Assembly: GCF_000380085.1 (NCBI RefSeq) | Contig: NZ_KB904538.1 | Coordinates: forward strand, 163,995 to 227,994 | Length of the DNA: 64,000 nt | Direction of reading: 5' to 3' | Source of the DNA: Streptococcus merionis DSM 19192 | Lineage (GTDB): Bacteria > Bacillota > Bacilli > Lactobacillales > Streptococcaceae | In this document: piece after piece, positions 40,109 through 49,668 of the stretch | Numbering within the stretch: position 1 is the stretch's first letter | How the letters are laid out: each line of letters begins with the position of its first letter | Translations under genes and position numbers: made by a program | The notes under the pieces: model-generated | Told to the model about the DNA's origin: nothing | The model's database searches: none | Seen by the model: the letters and a program-made list of their open reading frames with translations, nothing else

Positions 40109-41983
40109 TTATTGCAACTCACTCAGGTATTCATAGCGGTCGTACTTTTCAAGTAAGGTCTCGTTTGCCACATCCAACTCCCTTTGCAGCTCTGCCAGAC
40201 GACTATAATTGCTAGCATTTTCCTGCATGGCCGCTTCGATCTCGCTAATCTGATTTTCAAGATTTTCAATATCCGTCTCGATTTTTTCCCACTCTTGCTT
40301 TTCCGTATAAGACATCCGTTTGACAACGGTTGTTTTATCCTTTCCTACCTTTTCCTTAGTCGCAGACTGCTCTGCTTTCAGGCTTTCTTCCGCTAGGAAT
40401 TTCTTTTCATCCAAATAATCCGTGTAGTTCCCGTAAAACGTCTCTACACCATGCGGCTCAAAAGCTAGAATTTTACTGGCAACCTTATCTAAGAAATAGC
40501 GGTCGTGACTGACTGTGATGACTGGGCCTGCAAACTGCGCCAAAAACTGCTCTAGCACTGTCAAAGTGGCAATGTCCAAGTCGTTAGTCGGCTCGTCCAA
40601 AAGAAGGACATTGGGTTGCTGCAGAAGGATCTTTAGGAGGAAAAGTCGCTTTTGTTCACCGCCTGAAAGCTTCTCAATCAGAGTTCCATGCGTGTTACGC
40701 GGAAAGAGAAATTGCTCCAAAAGCTCAGCAATAGAGACCTGACCAGCGTTGGTCTGAGCTTCTTCTGCCACTTCCTGAAGGAAATTGATGACACGCTTAC
40801 TGGTGTCAAGCCCCTTAATTTGCTGGGAAAAGTAACCGATTCTAACTGTCTCACCAATTTCAACCAGACCAGCATCAGGTTTGAGCTCTCCTGCGATCAG
40901 ATTGAGCAAGGTTGACTTGCCACGGCCATTTTCACCGACAATCCCGATGCGATCCTTATTTTGAATCAGTAGATTAAAATCTTTCAAAATCGGCAAATTT
41001 GGATAAGCAAAGTCAACTCCTTCAAACTTGACGACCTTTTTACCGATACGACTGGTCTGAAAATTCATCTCCAATGTCGCTTGGTCTGTCTTATTAGAGA
41101 CTTGCTCTTTCAAATCGTGAAAACGATTGATCCTAGCCTGCTGCTTGGTCGCCCGCGCCTGCGGTTGCCGACGCATCCACTCCAACTCTTGCTTGTAGAG
41201 TTGCCCCTGCTTGTGACGCAGGGCCATATCTCGCTCGTCCTGCTCTGCCTTGAGTCGGACATAATCCTGATAATTACCCTGATATTCAATCAAGCGTGCT
41301 CGATCCAACTCAAAAATCCGTGTCGCAAGATTATCCAAAAAATAGCGGTCGTGGGTGATGAAAAGCACCGTTCGCTTCTCTGTCTTGAGGTAATTGGTCA
41401 ACCACTCAATAGTTGCAATGTCCAGATGGTTGGTCGGCTCATCCAGAAGAAGTAAATCTTCTCGTCCCAGCAAAACTTGGGCTAACTGCACTCGACGGCG
41501 CAGACCGCCTGACAAATCACCGACCAGACGATGGAGTTCAGTCAGGCCGAGCTTGTTCAGCACTGTTTTGACCTGACTTTCAATTTCCCAAGCATTGCTG
41601 GCGTCCATTTGTGCCATGAGATGATTGAGCTTGTCCTGCTGACTCTCGTCATAGTTAGCCAACAATTGCTCATAGCTCTTGATCAAACGCATTTCTGACA
41701 AGTCATCCGACAGCACTGTATCTAAAATAGTCTTGGAATCATCAAAAACTGGATTCTGCGTCAAATAGGCAATGCTATAGTCATTTTTCTTGGAAAAAGG
41801 GTTGACATCGCCATCAAAACCCAAGCTCCCTGAAATGACATCTAAAAGGGTCGTTTTTCCTGTCCCATTGACCCCAATAATTCCAATGCGGTCTTCCTTG
41901 TGAATGATAAAGGAAATGTCCTGAAAAACCGTCTTGTCACCGACCGATTTGGTCAATTTTTCTGCGATAAAATCACTCATCAA
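40109..41983 (-). CDS. ABC-F family ATPase (Uup-like)
   Basis: 624 residues, two ABC domains and no membrane part. Walker [13 protein letters not shown] and [12 protein letters not shown]; signatures: LSGGLRRR and LSGGEQKRL; Walker [13 protein letters not shown] and [12 protein letters not shown]. The C-terminal coiled coil (about 550-620; [19 protein letters not shown]) matches the Uup branch, thought to act on ribosomes. Overlaps the cca end and the small membrane gene start. It is not clearly one of the antibiotic-resistance subtypes. Confidence 0.93.
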   Translation of the reverse strand: MMSDFIAEKLTKSVGDKTVFQDISFIIHKEDRIGIIGVNGTGKTTLLDVISGSLGFDGDVNPFSKKNDYSIAYLTQNPVFDDSKTILDTVLSDDLSEMRLIKSYEQLLANYDESQQDKLNHLMAQMDASNAWEIESQVKTVLNKLGLTELHRLVGDLSGGLRRRVQLAQVLLGREDLLLLDEPTNHLDIATIEWLTNYLKTEKRTVLFITHDRYFLDNLATRIFELDRARLIEYQGNYQDYVRLKAEQDERDMALRHKQGQLYKQELEWMRRQPQARATKQQARINRFHDLKEQVSNKTDQATLEMNFQTSRIGKKVVKFEGVDFAYPNLPILKDFNLLIQNKDRIGIVGENGRGKSTLLNLIAGELKPDAGLVEIGETVRIGYFSQQIKGLDTSKRVINFLQEVAEEAQTNAGQVSIAELLEQFLFPRNTHGTLIEKLSGGEQKRLFLLKILLQQPNVLLLDEPTNDLDIATLTVLEQFLAQFAGPVITVSHDRYFLDKVASKILAFEPHGVETFYGNYTDYLDEKKFLAEESLKAEQSATKEKVGKDKTTVVKRMSYTEKQEWEKIETDIENLENQISEIEAAMQENASNYSRLAELQRELDVANETLLEKYDRYEYLSELQ

Positions 41984-43187
41984 CTACTCTTTCTGCAATA
42001 AACTCAAAGATGGCTTCCTGATTATTGTCCAGCTGACCATCAACGATAGCCATCTCAATCGTATGTAGTAAATCTCCCAAATGCGGGCCTGCTTTAAGAC
42101 CAAGCTCCACCATCAGTGTCCGTCCTGTGACAGCCATCTCCTGCTTGCTATGAATGGTCAACGTCTGATCTAACTGGTCTATATGGTTAAAATCAACCGA
42201 AAGCCCCTGACCTGCTCGTAATTCTTCAACTGCCTTGAGAAAATCAGCCCCAAAACGATAGCAATCCCGCTTGGTTAATTCTCGCTGCTCACGAATCCTG
42301 AGAATCTGGACTAATTTGTCAACATCTTTTTGGAACTGACTAGATGTCTTCCAAGCCTTTAGAAAACCTTTGATATCTGTAATGCTAAGAGCGTATAATA
42401 ACCCCGCCCAAGCTTGCTCGGAAGAACCAAACTGAAAATCTGAAGCCAAACTCTGGCAGAAAGACTGAATAGCCAGAGCTTTATCTTTTAAACCGGGTAA
42501 ATAATGTTGCGCTCCGCTATCAACCAAAAGCTCCAATCCCTTTTGCCAAAAAAAAGCCATCAAGAGCTTATCAAACTCAATAAAGGAGCGTTCAACAGAG
42601 ATTTCTTCCAGCAGATGGGCATAGTCAGCCATAGCCGCAAAGGTCTGCTCTTCAATGTCAAAACCCAAGCTAGCCACAAAGCGAAAGCCTCGCATGATGC
42701 GCAGAGCATCTTCATTGAAGCGCTCCGAAGCCTGTCCAACAGCTCGCAAACGCTTTTCTTCAAGGTCAGTCAAGCCATCAAAAAGATCGATGACATTGGC
42801 CTCCTCATCAAGTGCAAAGGCATTGACGGTGAAATCTCGTCGCTTCAAATCTTCTTCTAGCGACCGAACAAAATGCACCGCGGATGGTCTGCGAAAATCG
42901 ACATAGACATCTTCCGTCCGAAAAGTCGTGATTTCATACTCACGACCACCGGTCAAAACCAAGACCGTTCCGTGTTCAATTCCTACATCAATGGTCTTTG
43001 GGAAAATCGTCTTGGTTTCCTCTGGATAACTGGAAGTCGCAATGTCAACATCATGAATCGGCCGACCCAGAATGGCATCACGAACCGATCCACCAACAAA
43101 ATAAGCTTCAAAACCGGCTTTTTTTATTTTTTCTAAAATGGGCAAAGCCTCCTGAAACTCAGAAGGCAGAGTTGTTAATCTCATCAT
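41973..43187 (-). CDS. cca: CCA tRNA nucleotidyltransferase
   Basis: 404 residues. It adds CCA to tRNA 3' ends. Nucleotidyltransferase motif [20 protein letters not shown] with both Asp, then [13 protein letters not shown], then the RRMKQ-like block [19 protein letters not shown] overlaps its end by 11 bases. Its start overlaps the stop of a decayed dapB fragment, which is the gene that normally precedes cca in streptococci. Confidence 0.95.
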   Translation of the reverse strand: MMRLTTLPSEFQEALPILEKIKKAGFEAYFVGGSVRDAILGRPIHDVDIATSSYPEETKTIFPKTIDVGIEHGTVLVLTGGREYEITTFRTEDVYVDFRRPSAVHFVRSLEEDLKRRDFTVNAFALDEEANVIDLFDGLTDLEEKRLRAVGQASERFNEDALRIMRGFRFVASLGFDIEEQTFAAMADYAHLLEEISVERSFIEFDKLLMAFFWQKGLELLVDSGAQHYLPGLKDKALAIQSFCQSLASDFQFGSSEQAWAGLLYALSITDIKGFLKAWKTSSQFQKDVDKLVQILRIREQRELTKRDCYRFGADFLKAVEELRAGQGLSVDFNHIDQLDQTLTIHSKQEMAVTGRTLMVELGLKAGPHLGDLLHTIEMAIVDGQLDNNQEAIFEFIAERVVDE

Positions 43188-43405
43188 AACTGTTCCAATC
43201 CATAAACCAATTCTTGGCGCTCAACTATTTCTTTTCTTCCTAGATTCACTCCAGAACATGCCATCGTAGTGCTGTCAATCCCTCTCCCTGCGCACCGAAG
43301 ATAGTCTCTTGATGAGCAACAAAGCCTAGCAACCAAAACGAAGTGCACCCCATGTCATCAATACTTTCTTCAGCAGTAAATGGATAGATCAATCCAACAC
43401 CACTA
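43184..43405 (-). pseudogene. dapB: decayed dapB (dihydrodipicolinate reductase) remnant
   Basis: Reading leftward, one frame gives DDMG ... LLGFVAHQETIFGAQGEGLT, the conserved late DapB block; a frame change near 43283 then gives [20 protein letters not shown] followed by EQL and TGA, the DapB C terminus. Together they match the last 60 or so residues of streptococcal DapB, with about ten residues lost between the blocks. The upstream two thirds of the gene are missing. DapB makes tetrahydrodipicolinate on the lysine route, so this copy cannot function. cca and degV flank it as they flank dapB elsewhere. Confidence 0.85.
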
Positions 43406-43460
43406 CAAATAGCTCTTTTTTACTAATCAATAAGTCTAAACTTAACTCCAACTCAAAAAA

Positions 43461-43500
43461 CTAACGATAAGGAATGAGAAGCTAGCCTTGAATGAAAATG
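43461..43500 (-). repeat. short dispersed repeat, copy b
   Basis: TTCATTCAAGGCTA ... CATTCCTTATCGTTAG, related to 5034-5069 and 49581-49605. Confidence 0.5.
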
Positions 43501-43530
43501 CTAAGCTGCGACACAGGTTCTTAGCATTTT
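43494..43530 (-). terminator. terminator of degV
   Basis: AAAATGCTAAG and CTTAGCATTTT, an 11-bp perfect stem with a 15-base loop, 18 bases after the degV stop. Confidence 0.7.
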
Positions 43531-43547
43531 GAGCATGAACAGAGATT

Positions 43548-44396
43548 TTAAGAAATTTTTGGTGAAATCCCAAAAGCAATGGCTCCTTCGCCCAAGTGCG
43601 TCCCGATAACAGCTCCGAAAGGCACAATAGCTAAATTGCTGCTAAGGCCACTCGCCACCAAAAGATTTTTAAAGTCCTCAGCCTTATCAGGACAATTGGC
43701 ATGGATAATCGCCACCTGATAATCGCCATCAGCAGTCTGCTCTTCTAAAATCTCAATCAAGCGCTTAATAGCCTTTTTCTCCGTACGAACCTTTTCGTAA
43801 ACCTCAATGAAGCCGTCGTTAAAGTACAAAATCGGTTTAATTTTCAAGAGATTTCCAAGCAGAGCTGATCCATTTGACAAACGCCCACCCTTAACCAGAT
43901 GGTCAAGATCATCCACCATGATAAAGGCATGCGTTTTTTCGATAAGTGGTCTCAAGTTAGCCATAATCTCGTCAAATGATTGACCTGCTTTACTCTGATT
44001 GAGAACTTGCTCGACCATCATTCCCAAAGGAGCAGATGTAATCTTAGTATCTGGAAAAGCGATCGTAAGGTTTGGATACTCTTCCGGCAAATACTGAATA
44101 TTTTGCCAAAACCCTGAAATCCCGCTGGAGAGAAAAAGCCCTAAAACGTGGGTGTAGCCATCTTTAGGAAACTCCTGCAAGAGCTGATCCAGCTCGGCCA
44201 CGCTTGGTTGGCTGGTCTTGGGCAGTTCCTGAGATTGTGCCATCTTTTCATAAAACTCAGAGACAGTCAGATTTTCCCCCTCTACATAGGAGGTACCGTC
44301 AATGGTCACTGGAATCGTCAACACATAGACATCTGCATCATGTAGGACTTTTTCAGATAAAAAGGCTGAGTTGTCCGTTACAATAGCTAATTTCAT
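43548..44396 (-). CDS. DegV family fatty-acid-binding protein
   Basis: 282 residues. EDD fold: [14 protein letters not shown] at the start, [14 protein letters not shown] and [14 protein letters not shown] in the lipid-binding region. Members bind fatty acids and pass them to fatty acid kinase (FakB type). It precedes the dapB remnant and follows DUF1149 by 8 bp, so the original order was DUF1149-degV-dapB-cca. Confidence 0.92.
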   Translation of the reverse strand: MKLAIVTDNSAFLSEKVLHDADVYVLTIPVTIDGTSYVEGENLTVSEFYEKMAQSQELPKTSQPSVAELDQLLQEFPKDGYTHVLGLFLSSGISGFWQNIQYLPEEYPNLTIAFPDTKITSAPLGMMVEQVLNQSKAGQSFDEIMANLRPLIEKTHAFIMVDDLDHLVKGGRLSNGSALLGNLLKIKPILYFNDGFIEVYEKVRTEKKAIKRLIEILEEQTADGDYQVAIIHANCPDKAEDFKNLLVASGLSSNLAIVPFGAVIGTHLGEGAIAFGISPKIS

Positions 44397-44404
44397 AACA
44401 CTTC

Positions 44405-44779
44405 CTAAAATTCTAACTTAATACCAGGTGCATCAAAAGCAATCTCAGTGACTTCGTAGGTCAAGCGACGCAACATATCCAAAACAGGTGCTGAGATTTC
44501 TTGGATTTCTTCTTGACTAAACTCACTTGGTTGCTCCACCAGACGGCCAACGATTTCATTTTCCTGAGAAATGCCACCTGAAACCACAAAGTCCTTAAAG
44601 ACCACCATAAAGCGTACAACAGCCATCAGATGGGTTGCCCCTGCTTCGTAATCCTGCTTGACTAAGTGAAAATTAACTTCCACCTTTGTCTTAGGAACAC
44701 CATTCTTCTTTTCCCATTCTTCATTGCGAGCATCAAAATGATACTGATTGACAATTTCTTGTTTACGATTGATTTGCAT
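44405..44779 (-). CDS. DUF1149 family protein (SecB-like fold)
   Basis: 124 residues, beginning [20 protein letters not shown], with no signal or membrane segment. It matches the streptococcal DUF1149 family that precedes degV. The related fold is that of SecB, but no export role is shown for it. It is the first gene of the degV-cca transcript. Confidence 0.82.
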   Translation of the reverse strand: MQINRKQEIVNQYHFDARNEEWEKKNGVPKTKVEVNFHLVKQDYEAGATHLMAVVRFMVVFKDFVVSGGISQENEIVGRLVEQPSEFSQEEIQEISAPVLDMLRRLTYEVTEIAFDAPGIKLEF

Positions 44780-44847
44780 AGTCTACCTCTTTGTCTTTAC
44801 ACTCTTTTCATTATACCATATTTTCAGACAATTGTTCCTCTCAAATG

Positions 44848-44877
44848 CAGAAAAACCTCACTGTGAAAAGCGAGGTT
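44848..44877 (-). terminator. terminator of the fructose operon
   Basis: AACCTC/GAGGTT stem with a 12-base loop and TTTTTC beyond, just past fruA. Confidence 0.7.
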
Positions 44878-44893
44878 ACGCATCTATTTGAGA

Positions 44894-46831
44894 TTACTTA
44901 GCCTTGCGCAAGTAACCAAAGAGGAAACCAGAAACAAGGGCACCGATCAAAACATAGAGGATGTAAAGCACCGGATTGCTAGTTAGAGCGATGACAAAGA
45001 TACCACCGTGAGGAGCCATGAGTTTGATACCTGAAAGGCCAACCAAACCACCTGCAAGGGCAGACCCTACAATGAAACTTGGAATCGCACGGGCTGGGTC
45101 AGCTGCGCCAAATGGAATAGCACCTTCAGTGATGAAAGACAGCCCCATGATGATATTAGTCAAACCAGAATCGCGTTCTTCTTTCGTAAACTTGTCTTTA
45201 AAGAGAAGAGTTGCGACAAAGACTGCTAACGGTGGTACCATACCACCAGCCATAACAGCTGCCATAACAACTGAACCGCCTGAAGCGACAGTTGCTGCAA
45301 GAGTCCCTGTACCAAAGACATAGGCTGCTTTATTAACAGGCCCACCCATATCCACAGCCATCATTCCGCCAACCAAGAGGCCTAGAAGAACGGCAGAGCT
45401 ACCAGAAAGACTGGTCAAGAAGTTGTTAAGCGCTGTGTTGATAGCTGCCATTGGAATATTTACCAAGAACATGAGGAAGCCAGTCGCCAAGACACCCAAA
45501 AGTGGTAAGATAAGGATTGACTTAGTGCCCTCAAGTGACCGGGGGACTTTCACGTATTTCTTGATAGCTAGAACCACATAACCAGCCAAAAATCCACCAA
45601 CAAGAGCGCCGAGGAAGCCCGACGGTACAGCTGCTGGTATTTCTGCTGTTGCGCCTGCATAAGGAATTTTTCCAAAGGCCAAACCGCTTGATGCAATCGC
45701 ACCTGCTACAAAACCTGATACCAAACCTGGTTTTTCAGCGATAGAGTAGGCAATGTATCCCGCAAGAACTGGCAACATAAATCCAAAAGCTGCTCCACCG
45801 ATGCTATTGAACATGGCTGCAATCTGATTGTAGGAACCAAGGTTTCCAAGGTTAGCTTCTGGTACACCTAGAAGGTTATCGAGCAAGAAAGCAATCGCAA
45901 TCATGATTCCACCACCGATAACAAAGGGTAACATTTGAGACACACCGCTCATCAGGTGTTTGTAGAATTGCCCACCGAGCGATTTTTTCTCTTCGGTTTC
46001 AACCTTCTTGCTACCAGCTACTGCTTTATAAATTGGGGCATCGCCAGAGAGGGCTAAAGTAATCAATTCTTCTGTCTTGCGAATGCCATCTGCCACTGGA
46101 CGATTGACTAAAGGTTTACCGTCAAAGCGATCCATCTCAACAGCTTTATCAGCTGCAACGATAACTGCCTTCGCTTTGGCAATGTCAGCTGCGGTGAGGG
46201 CATTACCGACACCTGAGGCACCGTTTGTCTCAACCTTGATAGCTACACCCATTTCAGCAGCTTGCTTCTTAAGAGCTTCTTCCGCCATGAAAGTATGGGC
46301 AATACCAGTCGTACATGCGGTTACAGCAACGATGAAATCGTCAGAATCAGTTGGTAGAGCAGTTTCTGATACAACTTCTTCGGCTTCAGGAGCAAAGAGG
46401 GCTGTCACTTCTGCTGCTGACTGAGCAGCACGCAACTTGGCTGCAAATCCATCTTTCATCAGGTACTGAGACAATTGAGCCAAGGCTGCTAAATGGGTAT
46501 CGTTAGCCCCTTCCGGTGCAGCAATCATAAAGAAAAGATCCGTTGGCTGACCGTCTAAACTAGCATAGTCTACACCAGTCGCTGATTTGGCAAAAAGGAC
46601 TGTCGCTTCCTTAACCGCAGCGTTCTTGCTATGGGGCATGGCAATCCCATCACCAAGACCAGTTGACGTTTGCGCCTCACGCGCCATAATACCAGCCTTG
46701 AAAGCATCAAAGTCAGTTACGACGCCTACTTCTACTAACTTAGCAATCATCTCATCGATCACTGCTTCTTTTTCAGTTGCTTGTAAATCCAGCAACATGA
46801 CGTCTTGACGTAATACATCTTGGATGTTCAT
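44894..46831 (-). CDS. fruA: PTS fructose-specific EIIABC
   Basis: 645 residues, three fused domains: IIA (about 1-150, phosphorylated His67 in GIAMPHSKN), IIB (about 170-270, Cys in VAVTACTTGIAHTFMAEEAL), and IIC (about 290-645, ten or so membrane segments with VDMGGPVNKAAYVFGTG). It imports fructose as fructose 1-phosphate. Overlaps fruK by 4 bases. Last gene of fruR-fruK-fruA. Confidence 0.96.
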   Translation of the reverse strand: MNIQDVLRQDVMLLDLQATEKEAVIDEMIAKLVEVGVVTDFDAFKAGIMAREAQTSTGLGDGIAMPHSKNAAVKEATVLFAKSATGVDYASLDGQPTDLFFMIAAPEGANDTHLAALAQLSQYLMKDGFAAKLRAAQSAAEVTALFAPEAEEVVSETALPTDSDDFIVAVTACTTGIAHTFMAEEALKKQAAEMGVAIKVETNGASGVGNALTAADIAKAKAVIVAADKAVEMDRFDGKPLVNRPVADGIRKTEELITLALSGDAPIYKAVAGSKKVETEEKKSLGGQFYKHLMSGVSQMLPFVIGGGIMIAIAFLLDNLLGVPEANLGNLGSYNQIAAMFNSIGGAAFGFMLPVLAGYIAYSIAEKPGLVSGFVAGAIASSGLAFGKIPYAGATAEIPAAVPSGFLGALVGGFLAGYVVLAIKKYVKVPRSLEGTKSILILPLLGVLATGFLMFLVNIPMAAINTALNNFLTSLSGSSAVLLGLLVGGMMAVDMGGPVNKAAYVFGTGTLAATVASGGSVVMAAVMAGGMVPPLAVFVATLLFKDKFTKEERDSGLTNIIMGLSFITEGAIPFGAADPARAIPSFIVGSALAGGLVGLSGIKLMAPHGGIFVIALTSNPVLYILYVLIGALVSGFLFGYLRKAK

Positions 46832-47739
46832 CGTTTTTCTACCTCAACTTTTTGATATATTTCTTTGATAAATGCTGCAGACGCTAAATCGTCTGAGAAA
46901 GTTGTCGCTGTCCCACAGGCAACACCCCATTTGAAAGCTTCCAGAGCATCACCAGTCTCGACCAGTTTACCCGTAAAGCCAGCCACCATAGAATCACCTG
47001 CTCCGACAGAATTCTTGATTTCACCCTTGATTGGCTTAGCAAAGTACGCCCCGTCAGAAGTGACTAAAAGAGCTCCGTCACCCGCCATAGAGATGATGAC
47101 ATGCTGAGCACCTCTGTCCAAGACCTGCTTAGCGTAAGATTCAATCTCACCAAGATCGGTTAATTCTACACCAAAGATAGCTCCTAGCTCATGGTTATTT
47201 GGTTTGACCAAGAGTGGTGAGAACTCAAGAGAGTCAATCAGCGTCTGCCCTTCAAAGTCACAAATCACCTGCGCTCCTGTTGCGCGAGTCTTAGCAATCA
47301 TCTGCTTGTAGACACCATTGCCCAGATTAGCTGGTGCAGATCCTGCAAAGACCACAACATCGTCAGCAGTCAGATGGCTCAAAATAGCCTCCAACTCTGC
47401 TAATTTTTCCCTTGAGATAAACGGCCCTGTTCCATTGATTTCTGTTTCTTCATCAGCCTTAATCTTGACGTTAATCCGAGTATCCTCATCAACTCGGACA
47501 AAAGCTGTATTGATCCTCTCAGCTTTGAGCGCATTTTCAATAAAATCGCCCGTGAAACCACCGATATAACCTGTCGCTGTATTAGCAATCTCTAATCGCT
47601 GCAAGATACGACTGACATTGATCCCTTTTCCGCCAGCGTATTTATCATCGCTGGTCATCCGATTAACCGCACCGTACTCGACATGAGCGAGACGAACGAT
47701 GAAGTCAATCGACGGATTGAGCGTGACGGTATAAATCAT
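46828..47739 (-). CDS. fruK: 1-phosphofructokinase
   Basis: 303 residues, PfkB family. Start MIYTVTLNPSIDFIV, sugar-binding DKYAGGKGINVSRIL, ATP/Mg region IKNSVGAGDSMVAGF with the catalytic Asp. It turns fructose 1-phosphate into fructose 1,6-bisphosphate. Overlaps fruR and fruA by 4 bases at each end, so the operon is tightly coupled. Confidence 0.96.
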   Translation of the reverse strand: MIYTVTLNPSIDFIVRLAHVEYGAVNRMTSDDKYAGGKGINVSRILQRLEIANTATGYIGGFTGDFIENALKAERINTAFVRVDEDTRINVKIKADEETEINGTGPFISREKLAELEAILSHLTADDVVVFAGSAPANLGNGVYKQMIAKTRATGAQVICDFEGQTLIDSLEFSPLLVKPNNHELGAIFGVELTDLGEIESYAKQVLDRGAQHVIISMAGDGALLVTSDGAYFAKPIKGEIKNSVGAGDSMVAGFTGKLVETGDALEAFKWGVACGTATTFSDDLASAAFIKEIYQKVEVEKR

Positions 47740-48497
47740 ACTTCTATTACCCTCGTTTTCTTTTTGATTTCTTGGAGAATAGCCTTGCTAGAACGATTGG
47801 TCAGCAAGGTCACCTGATCTAAAGTGGCGACTTTAACAAAAGCAAACTGTCCTAGCTTGGACTCGTCTGCTAAGACATAGGTCTCCTTAGCATTAGCAAT
47901 AATGGCCTGCTTGATAAGAGCTTCCTCTGGATCTGGTGTTGTCAAATGCTCCTTGTCAACGCCATTCATTCCCACAAAAGCCTTATCAAAATTGAGACTC
48001 TGAATTTGCTTCAAGGCAAAGCTGCCAACACTAGCATCCGTGTTTTCCTTGACCAAGCCACCGACAATGATAGTCTTGATACCCTGCTCCACTAACGTCG
48101 CTGCATGATGAATAGAATTCGTCACCACTGTCAAGCTTTTTGCTTGCATGATAGCCTGCTGTGCAAGCGCTTGAACCAATAGAGCTGTTGTCGTCCCTGC
48201 ATCGATGAAAATCACATCACCCTCACTGATAACTGTCAGTGCTTTATCTGCTAGCAATCTTTTTTCATGAATGTTTTTGACAGATTTCTCTTGATTGCTA
48301 GGTTCTGCTCCAATCGGTGGTAGGGCTTCTGCTCCACCATGAACACGCCTCAGCTTGCGCTCTTGCTCCAACTCATCCAAGTCCCTACGAACAGTGGATT
48401 CTGACGTTTCAAGCAATGATACCAAAGCCTCCAGTGTCACAATCTGATCGGCAGCAATTTTCTCCAAAATCAACTGTTTACGTTCTGACTTAAGAAT
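47736..48497 (-). CDS. fruR: DeoR-family fructose operon repressor, probable AUU start
   Basis: 253 residues if read from the ATT at 48497, seven bases after a perfect AGGAGGTGG. The resulting N terminus, (M)LKSERKQLILEKIAA, is the usual one for this family; no ATG, GTG or TTG fits it. A TTG at 48473 would cut the first helix and has no Shine-Dalgarno. HTH: VTLEALVSLLETSESTVRRDL; C-terminal sugar-phosphate sensor: IFIDAGTTTALLVQAL. It should repress fruRKA until fructose 1-phosphate appears. Confidence 0.88.
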   Translation of the reverse strand: MLKSERKQLILEKIAADQIVTLEALVSLLETSESTVRRDLDELEQERKLRRVHGGAEALPPIGAEPSNQEKSVKNIHEKRLLADKALTVISEGDVIFIDAGTTTALLVQALAQQAIMQAKSLTVVTNSIHHAATLVEQGIKTIIVGGLVKENTDASVGSFALKQIQSLNFDKAFVGMNGVDKEHLTTPDPEEALIKQAIIANAKETYVLADESKLGQFAFVKVATLDQVTLLTNRSSKAILQEIKKKTRVIEV

Positions 48498-48529
48498 AAA
48501 ACCACCTCCTGAAATCGATTACAGATACT

Positions 48530-48557
48530 ATTGTAGCACAAATTCGTTCAAAGTCAA
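48530..48557 (-). promoter_or_regulatory. promoter of the fruRKA operon
   Basis: Reading leftward: TTGACT, a 16-bp spacer, extended -10 TGCTACAAT; about 33 bases before the ATT start. Confidence 0.75.
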
Positions 48558-48582
48558 TCATTTTCTATCAAAAACGTTCAAA
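48545..48582 (-). promoter_or_regulatory. candidate FruR operators
   Basis: TTTGAACG occurs twice as a direct repeat (48545-48552 and 48575-48582), exactly 30 bp apart. One lies within the promoter spacer and overlaps the edge of the -35, the other just upstream of it, a layout suited to repression. Confidence 0.5.
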
Positions 48583-48589
48583 ATCCTGT

Positions 48590-48619
48590 AAAAAAATAGT
48601 GGTCAACACTTAGACCACT
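48590..48619 (-). terminator. terminator of the SDR gene
   Basis: AGTGGTC/GACCACT stem with 8-base loop and a run of seven Ts on the minus strand. A MITE now separates it from its gene. Confidence 0.75.
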
Positions 48620-48623
48620 GAAA

Positions 48624-48730
48624 TATAGTTGATTGAAACAAGATTAGAACAAAGTTATCTCAAAATCAGGTTGTCATCTAGCATATCTTTCTGAACCACA
48701 GTTATACCGTTCTTGATTCAACTGACTATA
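48624..48730. repeat. 107-bp MITE, copy B
   Basis: Same length, ends and most internal sequence as 13355-13461. It lies between the SDR gene and its terminator. Confidence 0.85.
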
Positions 48731-48760
48731 AAAGAACCTGATTGCTCAGATTCTTAACTC

Positions 48761-49525
48761 CTACTCCTCCCACAAGGTTCGATCAATCGGCTGCGGACCG
48801 AAGGTTTGGGAGACTGGGACAATTTCGATGCGGCTGATATTGACATGGGCTGGTTGTTCTAAGGCCCACAAAACTGTGCTTGCAATATCTTCTGGCTGAA
48901 TGCTACCTGCTCCGTCATATAGCTTAGCCGCTCGCTCATCATCGCCTTTAAAGCGGACATTAGAAAACTCTGTTCCCCCGCACAGACCTGGTTCGATATT
49001 GGTTACGCGCAAGCGAGTTCCTGCAAGATCCGCACGGAGATTTTGACTGAACTGTTTGACATAAGCCTTGGTAGCACCATAGACATTCCCGCCTGGATAG
49101 GGAATAGTACCAGCAGTTGAGCCAATATTAACGACATGTCCCTGATTGCGCTTGACCATGTCTGGCAAGACTATGCGGGTCAGATAAGTCAAACCAATAA
49201 TATTAGTTTCAATCATCGTTTGCCAATCTGCAAAATCTGCCTGATAGGCAGGATCGAGCCCTAGGGCGAGTCCTGCGTTATTGACCAAGGCATCAATCTG
49301 CTGCCACTCGACTGGCAAACTAGCTAAAGCTTGATCCACCTGCTCAGACTTTGACACGTCCATCTGAAGAGGGAAAAATTGCTCACCCAAGACACCCTTT
49401 AAGCTCTGTAACTTTTCAAAACGGCGGGCAACACCAATAACACGATAGCCTTTCTCAACCAAGCTCTGACAGATAGCTTGGCCAAATCCAGCTGAAGCAC
49501 CCGTGACTAAAATCGTTTGTGGCAT
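48761..49525 (-). CDS. short-chain dehydrogenase (YdfG-like)
   Basis: 254 residues. Classical SDR: ILVTGASAGFGQAICQSL (cofactor), NNAGLALG, active-site IGSTAG and YGATKAYVKQF with Tyr and Lys. Arg residues after the glycine motif suggest NADP. YdfG-type members oxidise 3-hydroxy acids such as serine or threonine derivatives. Monocistronic. Confidence 0.9.
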   Translation of the reverse strand: MPQTILVTGASAGFGQAICQSLVEKGYRVIGVARRFEKLQSLKGVLGEQFFPLQMDVSKSEQVDQALASLPVEWQQIDALVNNAGLALGLDPAYQADFADWQTMIETNIIGLTYLTRIVLPDMVKRNQGHVVNIGSTAGTIPYPGGNVYGATKAYVKQFSQNLRADLAGTRLRVTNIEPGLCGGTEFSNVRFKGDDERAAKLYDGAGSIQPEDIASTVLWALEQPAHVNISRIEIVPVSQTFGPQPIDRTLWEE

Positions 49526-49580
49526 GTAAATTCCTCCTTATTAATTGGTTGATTGAAAAATTAAGAACCTGCTCAACATG

Positions 49581-49605
49581 TTCATTCAAAGTTGCTTATT
49601 GTTAG
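49581..49605 (+). repeat. short dispersed repeat, copy c
   Basis: TTCATTCAAAGTTGC ... TTATTGTTAG, a shortened relative of copies at 5034 and 43461; TAAGAACCTG just before is shared with copy b. Confidence 0.45.
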
Positions 49606-49668
49606 CTTTTTTCAAAATACAGTTAGTCTAGCTTCAAAATCAAAGATTCTTAATGATAAACACTGGTT

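Noticed and set aside
40109..41983. ABC-F antibiotic-resistance (ribosomal protection) protein
   Set aside because: The C-terminal coiled coil and the short linker fit the housekeeping Uup branch, and the location next to cca is core genome.
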